A stretch of DNA of 64,000 nucleotides from JAJXWB01 sp046349215 (GTDB lineage Bacteria > Pseudomonadota > Alphaproteobacteria > Rhizobiales > Beijerinckiaceae), in assembly GCA_046349215.1 (NCBI GenBank), contig JAXMCV010000002.1, forward strand, positions 434,001 to 498,000, given 5' to 3'. Of this stretch, positions 60,249 through 64,000 are shown one piece after another. The translations under genes and the position numbers were made by a program. Each line of letters begins with the position of its first letter. The stretch's first letter is position 1. The notes under the pieces are model-generated. The model worked only from the letters and a program-made list of their open reading frames with translations, was not told where the DNA came from and searched no databases.

Positions 60249-61501
60249 GCCGCGCCTCCCTCGGTCGCCAGCCGACGCAACAGGTTCTCCGCTGTCGGGC
60301 CGGAACGTCGCTTCTTGCGCGACGTATGGATTTCGCGGCCGACGATCCGCTCGTTGAGATCGAGGAAATGCGTGCCTTCCCAAGGCTGCACGCTGGCTTG
60401 CCTGAACAGGCGGTGCAGCGACGGCTTGGTGATCGCCCGTCCGCCGAGGCCAGCGACCGCCGAATGCAGGCGCGGCGCATCGGGCAGGTTGCGCAGGGCC
60501 ATGTCGACATTGTTGGCGAGCGGTCCGCCGACGCCGACCGCAACGCTTTTCTCGACGACGACGACATCCTGCGCGCCGGCGAGGACCTTGCGCAGATCGT
60601 CGGTCGGGAACGGCCGGTATGACACGATCGTGACGAGGCCGATGGCGATGCCGTCGTCGCGCATTTCGTCGATGACATCCTTTATCGTGCCGCACACGGA
60701 GCCCAGCGCCACGATCAGCATGTCTGCGTCATCGGCGCGATAGGCGCGTAGAAGTCCGCCGGACTTGCGGCCGAACGCCTTTTCGAATTGCCGGGCATAG
60801 TCGACGATCAGACGCAATGCCTGCGTCTGCTTGTAGTGCTGCAGGAAGCGCACCTCGGTGAAGGCCTCCGGTCCGACCATCGCGCCGATCGACATCGGCT
60901 CGGCGGGATCGAGCGTCTGCACCGGATCGAACGGCGGCAGGAACGTATCGACATCGGCCTGTTCGGGAATGTCGATGCGCTCCATCGCGTGGGTGAGAAT
61001 GAAACCGTCGACGCAGACCATGACGGGCATCGACAATTCTTCCGCGATCCGGAACGCCTGGATGTGCAGGTCGACGGCTTCCTGGTTGGTCTCCGCAAAC
61101 AATTGAATCCAGCCGGCGTCGCGCATCGACATCGCGTCGGAATGATCGTTCCAGATATTGATCGGCGCGCCGATCGCCCGGTTGCCGAGCGTCATGACGA
61201 TCGGCAGCCCGAGGCCCGAGGCGTTGTAGACGGCCTCCGCCATGAAGAGCAGGCCCTGCGAAGCCGTCGCCGTATAGGCGCGGGCGCCCGCTGCAGAAGC
61301 GCCGATCGCCACCGACAGCGCGGCGAATTCGCTTTCGACGTTGATGTACTCGCAATCGACGAGATGCCCGTCCTTCACGAGTTCGCCGAGGCCTTCCACG
61401 ATGTGCGTCTGCGGCGTGATCGGATAGGCGCAGATGACCTCCGGCCGGCAGAGCGCTATCGCCTCGGCCATCGCCTTCGATCCCTCGATCTGCTTGAGCA
61501 T
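60245..61501 (-). CDS. padG: Phenylglyoxylate dehydrogenase-like alpha subunit
   Basis: This 418-residue alpha subunit has IEGSKAMAEAIALCRPEVIC at the start, then AYPITPQTHIVEGLGELV, the YINVESEFAALSVAIGASAA stretch and RAYTATASQGLLFMAEAVYN. These are PorA/PadG features that position the TPP pyrimidine ring. The ATG follows GAGGAGCGCAGA, and the stop overlaps padI. The upstream frame extension into padE is shadow sequence. Together with PadE and PadI it would form the oxidoreductase core delivering benzoyl-CoA into the bcr pathway at the other end of this window. Confidence 0.82.
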   Translation of the reverse strand: MLKQIEGSKAMAEAIALCRPEVICAYPITPQTHIVEGLGELVKDGHLVDCEYINVESEFAALSVAIGASAAGARAYTATASQGLLFMAEAVYNASGLGLPIVMTLGNRAIGAPINIWNDHSDAMSMRDAGWIQLFAETNQEAVDLHIQAFRIAEELSMPVMVCVDGFILTHAMERIDIPEQADVDTFLPPFDPVQTLDPAEPMSIGAMVGPEAFTEVRFLQHYKQTQALRLIVDYARQFEKAFGRKSGGLLRAYRADDADMLIVALGSVCGTIKDVIDEMRDDGIAIGLVTIVSYRPFPTDDLRKVLAGAQDVVVVEKSVAVGVGGPLANNVDMALRNLPDAPRLHSAVAGLGGRAITKPSLHRLFRQASVQPWEGTHFLDLNERIVGREIHTSRKKRRSGPTAENLLRRLATEGGAA

Positions 61502-61511
61502 TCTGCGCTCC

Positions 61512-62090
61512 TCAGACAGCAGCGGCGCGTTCCTGCGCCATGACGATTTCATGGGCGGCGTTGGCGGCCGCGATATTGGCCGCGCCGATCTTGCCGGAGA
61601 ACGTCTGTTCTATGGCGCTGGCCACGCTCTCGCGCCGCACCAGTGACGAAAGCGCGGCGAATGCGCCGAGCAGGGCGGCGTTGGGCAAGGGGCGGCCGAC
61701 ATGCTTCAGCGCCAGTTCGCTCGCCGACACGGTCACCGCGTGCCCCGCCGGCAGGCGCCGCGCCACATCTGCGATGTGCAGATCCTCGAAGGAACGGTTC
61801 GTGTTGACGAGAAGGTAGCCGTTCGGTTTCAGGCCGGCGAACACGTCGATCGCCTTGAAGAGGGTCGGGTCCTGGACGATCAGGCAATCCGGCTCGAGGA
61901 TCGGTTCCCGCAAACGAATTTCCCGGTCCGATATGCGGCAGAAGGCGACGACCGGCGCGCCGGTGCGCTCCGAGCCGAAGCTCGGGAAAGCCTGCGCGTG
62001 CCGTCCTTCCAGGAAGGCGGCGACCGACAGCATCTCCGCCGCCGTCACGACGCCCTGTCCTCCGCGGCCGTGTATGCGAATTTCGAACAT
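61512..62090 (-). CDS. padE: Phenylglyoxylate dehydrogenase-like gamma subunit
   Basis: This 192-residue gamma subunit has RIHGRGGQGVVTAAEMLSVA at residue 5, then the FGSERTGAPVVAFCRIS stretch, typical of PorG/PadE; this domain binds coenzyme A. It is the first gene of the operon, ten bases before padG. The start MFEIRIHGRGG is at the family position; 24 codons upstream in frame have no ribosome site. An FNR-like box and an AT-rich -10 element lie 110-140 bases upstream. Confidence 0.82.
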   Translation of the reverse strand: MFEIRIHGRGGQGVVTAAEMLSVAAFLEGRHAQAFPSFGSERTGAPVVAFCRISDREIRLREPILEPDCLIVQDPTLFKAIDVFAGLKPNGYLLVNTNRSFEDLHIADVARRLPAGHAVTVSASELALKHVGRPLPNAALLGAFAALSSLVRRESVASAIEQTFSGKIGAANIAAANAAHEIVMAQERAAAV

Positions 62091-62195
62091 GCGACCGTTC
62101 CTGAAGCAGCGGTCGACCGGGTCGGTCGCGCGCACCGGCCGGCTCGCTGGAATCGCTCGCAAATGTCAGCGCGAGAAGCCGGCCGGGACGGGGCG

Positions 62196-62236
62196 ATTAA
62201 ATACGATTGGTCCGCCCGCGATCTGATCCATGTCAA
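62196..62236 (-). promoter_or_regulatory. Candidate FNR-dependent promoter of padEGIH
   Basis: On the minus strand TTGAC-ATGG-ATCAG (62223-62236) matches the FNR consensus at eight of ten positions, and TTTAAT (62196-62201) matches the -10 consensus at five of six. Their spacing fits a class II promoter with the box near -41.5. The predicted start near 62188 leaves a leader of about 98 bases before padE. Confidence 0.5.
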
Positions 62237-62267
62237 ACGCGCGGGGGCGGCGACCCCCGACCTTCGC

Positions 62268-63101
62268 CTATCTCTTCAGCGTCGGATCGAGCGCGATGCG
62301 CAAGGATTCCCCGAGCGCATTGAAGGCCAAAGCGGTGAAAAGGATCGCAAGCCCCGGCGGGTACATCTGTTCCGGCGCCACATCCATGGCCTGATAGGCG
62401 CGCGCCAGCATGGCGCCCCAGCTTGGATTGGGCGGCTGGATGCCGAGACCGAGAAAGCTGAGGCTCGCTTCGGCGAGAAGCGCCGCGGCGAGCAGCAGCG
62501 TCACCTGGACGATCACCGGCTGGACCGTGTTCGGCAGCACGTGCTTCCAGAGGATATGCGTGGTCGAGGCGCCGAAGCATCGCGACGCGTCGACGTAGAG
62601 TTCGTGACGCACGACCAGGGTCCTGGCCCGCGTCAGACGGGCCAGTTGCGGCGAAAAAACGATGCCGACCGCGATCATGCCGTTGGTGAGGCCGATGCCG
62701 AGCGCGCCGGTGACCGCGATCGCCAGCACGATGGCGGGAAACGACAGCAGCGTGTCGATCGTCCGCGAGATGACGTCGTCGACCCAGCCGCCGAAATAGC
62801 CGGCGACGAGACCGATCGGCACGCCGATCAGGATGGCGATGGCGACGGCCAGAAGGCTCGCGTAGATGGTCGCGGGCGCGCCGTGGATCAGCCGGCTGAA
62901 GATGTCGCGGCCGAGATCGTCGGTGCCCATCCAGTGCGCGGCGCTCGGTTCGGCGAGCATGTTCGAGACATTCTGCGCCGTTGGCGAATAGGGGGCGATC
63001 CACGGAGCGCCGAGGGCGACGACGAGCAGGGTCGCAAGATAGGCGATCGCCAGCGTGGCGCGCAGGTCGCGCCCGAGAAAGGAAATCAGCCTGCCGGTCA
63101 C
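62268..63101 (-). CDS. Peptide/nickel-type ABC transporter permease (DppC family)
   Basis: This 277-residue permease has an N-terminal span (IAYLATLLVVALGAPWIAP), then HWMGTDDLGRDIFSRLIHGA, the signature of DppC/OppC proteins, the EAA-like loop DASRCFGASTTHILWKHVLP and the ending GLAILFTALAFNALGESLRI with LDPTLKR. It imports peptides, nickel or other solutes with a DppB partner. GTG at 63101 was taken as start because it overlaps the dppB-like stop by four bases (GTGA) and gives the normal N-terminus. The substrate cannot be read; the binding protein and ATPases are not in the window. Confidence 0.88.
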   Translation of the reverse strand: MTGRLISFLGRDLRATLAIAYLATLLVVALGAPWIAPYSPTAQNVSNMLAEPSAAHWMGTDDLGRDIFSRLIHGAPATIYASLLAVAIAILIGVPIGLVAGYFGGWVDDVISRTIDTLLSFPAIVLAIAVTGALGIGLTNGMIAVGIVFSPQLARLTRARTLVVRHELYVDASRCFGASTTHILWKHVLPNTVQPVIVQVTLLLAAALLAEASLSFLGLGIQPPNPSWGAMLARAYQAMDVAPEQMYPPGLAILFTALAFNALGESLRIALDPTLKR

Positions 63102-64000
63102 CGGCCGATCCTCGGATCGACGATGGAGCACAGAAGATCGGTCACGAGGTTGACGAGGATGACGACGATCACCATCGCGAAGACGACGCCCTGCACGACA
63201 GTGAAATCGCGCTGGATCGCCGCATGCACGATGAGATTGCCCATGCCGGGAATGGCGAAGACGGCTTCCACGACGACAGTCGCCGCCAGCAGCCTGTTGA
63301 ACAGCAGGCCCGTCACCGTCAGCAGGTTTACTGCGACATTCTTGAGGCCGTGCTTCCAGAGAATGGTCGAGGGCTTCAGACCCTTGGCGCGCAGGGTCCG
63401 TACGAATTGCGAGGACAGGATGTCGAGCAGCGATCCGCGCACCTGCCGCGCCACTTCCGCCATGCCGCCAGCCGCAAGCGCCAGCGACGGCAGAATCGCG
63501 TGCCAGATTGCATCCGCCGGCGATTGAGCAAAGGCGACGGCGCCGGTCGCCGGGAAAATGTTCCACTTCAGAGCGAACAGCGAAACGAGGATCATCGCCA
63601 GCCAGAAATTCGGAATGGCGATGCCGACGGAAGCGATCGCCATGACCGCCCTGTCGACGAAGCGATCGGGACGCGTCGCGGCAAGCACGCCGAGCGGCAC
63701 GCCGACGGCAAGGGCGAGCAAGAGGGCCATCGCGACGATCAGCAGCGTATGGGGAAAGCAGCGCGCAATGGAGACGAGGACGGCTTCGCCCGACAGAATG
63801 GATTGCGAGAGATCGCCGTGGACCGCCTTCCACAGCCATGCCGCGTATTGCACGAGGAAAGGCCGGTCGAGCCCGTAGATGCGGCGGATTTCCTCGATGC
63901 GCTGGTCGGTCGCGTTGTCGCCGGCCAGCGTCACGGCGACGTCTCCCGGCAGCAGCTTGAGAAGACCGAAGACGATGAATGTCGCAAGCACGAGAACGGG
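63098..64000 (-). CDS. Peptide/nickel-type ABC transporter permease (DppB family, partial)
   Basis: The open frame continues to the right edge, so the first residues are missing, probably 10 to 20. What remains shows FIVFGLLKLLPGDVAVTLAG near the start, the DppB-type segment RRIYGLDRPFLVQYAAWLWK with GDLSQSILSG, several spans, and the cytoplasmic loop FVRTLRAKGLKPSTILWKHG. The VQYAAWLW segment and LPGD motif place it in the DppB/OppB family. It is coupled to the DppC-like gene by a GTGA overlap. The rest of the operon lies beyond the window. Confidence 0.87.
   Translation of the reverse strand, partial: PVLVLATFIVFGLLKLLPGDVAVTLAGDNATDQRIEEIRRIYGLDRPFLVQYAAWLWKAVHGDLSQSILSGEAVLVSIARCFPHTLLIVAMALLLALAVGVPLGVLAATRPDRFVDRAVMAIASVGIAIPNFWLAMILVSLFALKWNIFPATGAVAFAQSPADAIWHAILPSLALAAGGMAEVARQVRGSLLDILSSQFVRTLRAKGLKPSTILWKHGLKNVAVNLLTVTGLLFNRLLAATVVVEAVFAIPGMGNLIVHAAIQRDFTVVQGVVFAMVIVVILVNLVTDLLCSIVDPRIGR

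Noticed and set aside
61701..63527. 608-codon open frame on the plus strand
   Set aside because: It crosses padE and the dppC-like and dppB-like genes in antisense and shows no protein family features.

Overview
The window is chromosomal DNA of a GC-rich, denitrifying, aromatics-degrading proteobacterium. It is most likely an alphaproteobacterium: the benzoyl-CoA reductase genes sit beside an Rrf2-family regulator and a GNAT gene, as badM and badL do in Rhodopseudomonas palustris. The lower benzoyl-CoA pathway, however, is of the Thauera/Magnetospirillum type (dch, had, oah). Genus is not resolved. No tRNA, rRNA, insertion sequence or CRISPR array was seen. Genes are tightly packed, with many 1 to 4 base overlaps.

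Region 1 (1-17 kb), anaerobic aromatic core. On the minus strand lie iorA, a gamma-plus-ferredoxin fusion and the start of a 2-oxoacid oxidoreductase alpha gene, then ferredoxin, bcrDABC, dch, oah and had (listed in reverse of transcription). Divergent from had are korA, korB, a ferritin-like gene and a thiolase-like gene. KorAB would reduce ferredoxin, ferredoxin feeds BcrABCD, and Dch, Had and Oah carry the product to ring opening. The had/korA promoter region holds an FNR-type box and a palindrome that I propose is the operator of the Rrf2 regulator.

Region 2 (16.7-19.4 kb), a minus-strand operon: tandem-GNAT protein, hemerythrin, GNAT protein and the Rrf2 regulator. A sequence like the bcr palindrome lies upstream.

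Region 3 (19.4-37.4 kb), carboxylic-acid catabolism. This is an Atu-like set: acyl-CoA synthetase homologue, biotin-dependent carboxylase split over three genes, AtuA-like protein, enoyl-CoA hydratase, isovaleryl/citronellyl-type acyl-CoA dehydrogenase and SDR. A TetR regulator sits beside them, and three near-identical palindromes mark its probable regulon. A branched-chain-type ABC importer with an embedded acyl-CoA ligase follows.

Region 4 (37.4-53.5 kb), respiration: LssY_C-domain protein, ModA-like protein without a leader, and a nar operon running from a double-length narK through narGHJI to a parvulin, a small unknown protein and a DUF2478 protein. Divergent are a Dnr-like Crp/Fnr regulator and an octaheme hydroxylamine oxidoreductase-like cytochrome.

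Region 5 (53.5-64 kb): a tandem HD-GYP/LuxR protein, a leaderless amide/urea-type binding protein, and a cyclase-like/SRPBCC protein may form a sensory module. A phenylglyoxylate dehydrogenase-like operon (padE, G, I, H) and the start of a peptide-type ABC permease pair close the window. FNR-type boxes recur before ior, bcr/kor, nar, the octaheme gene and pad, which fits a region expressed without oxygen.
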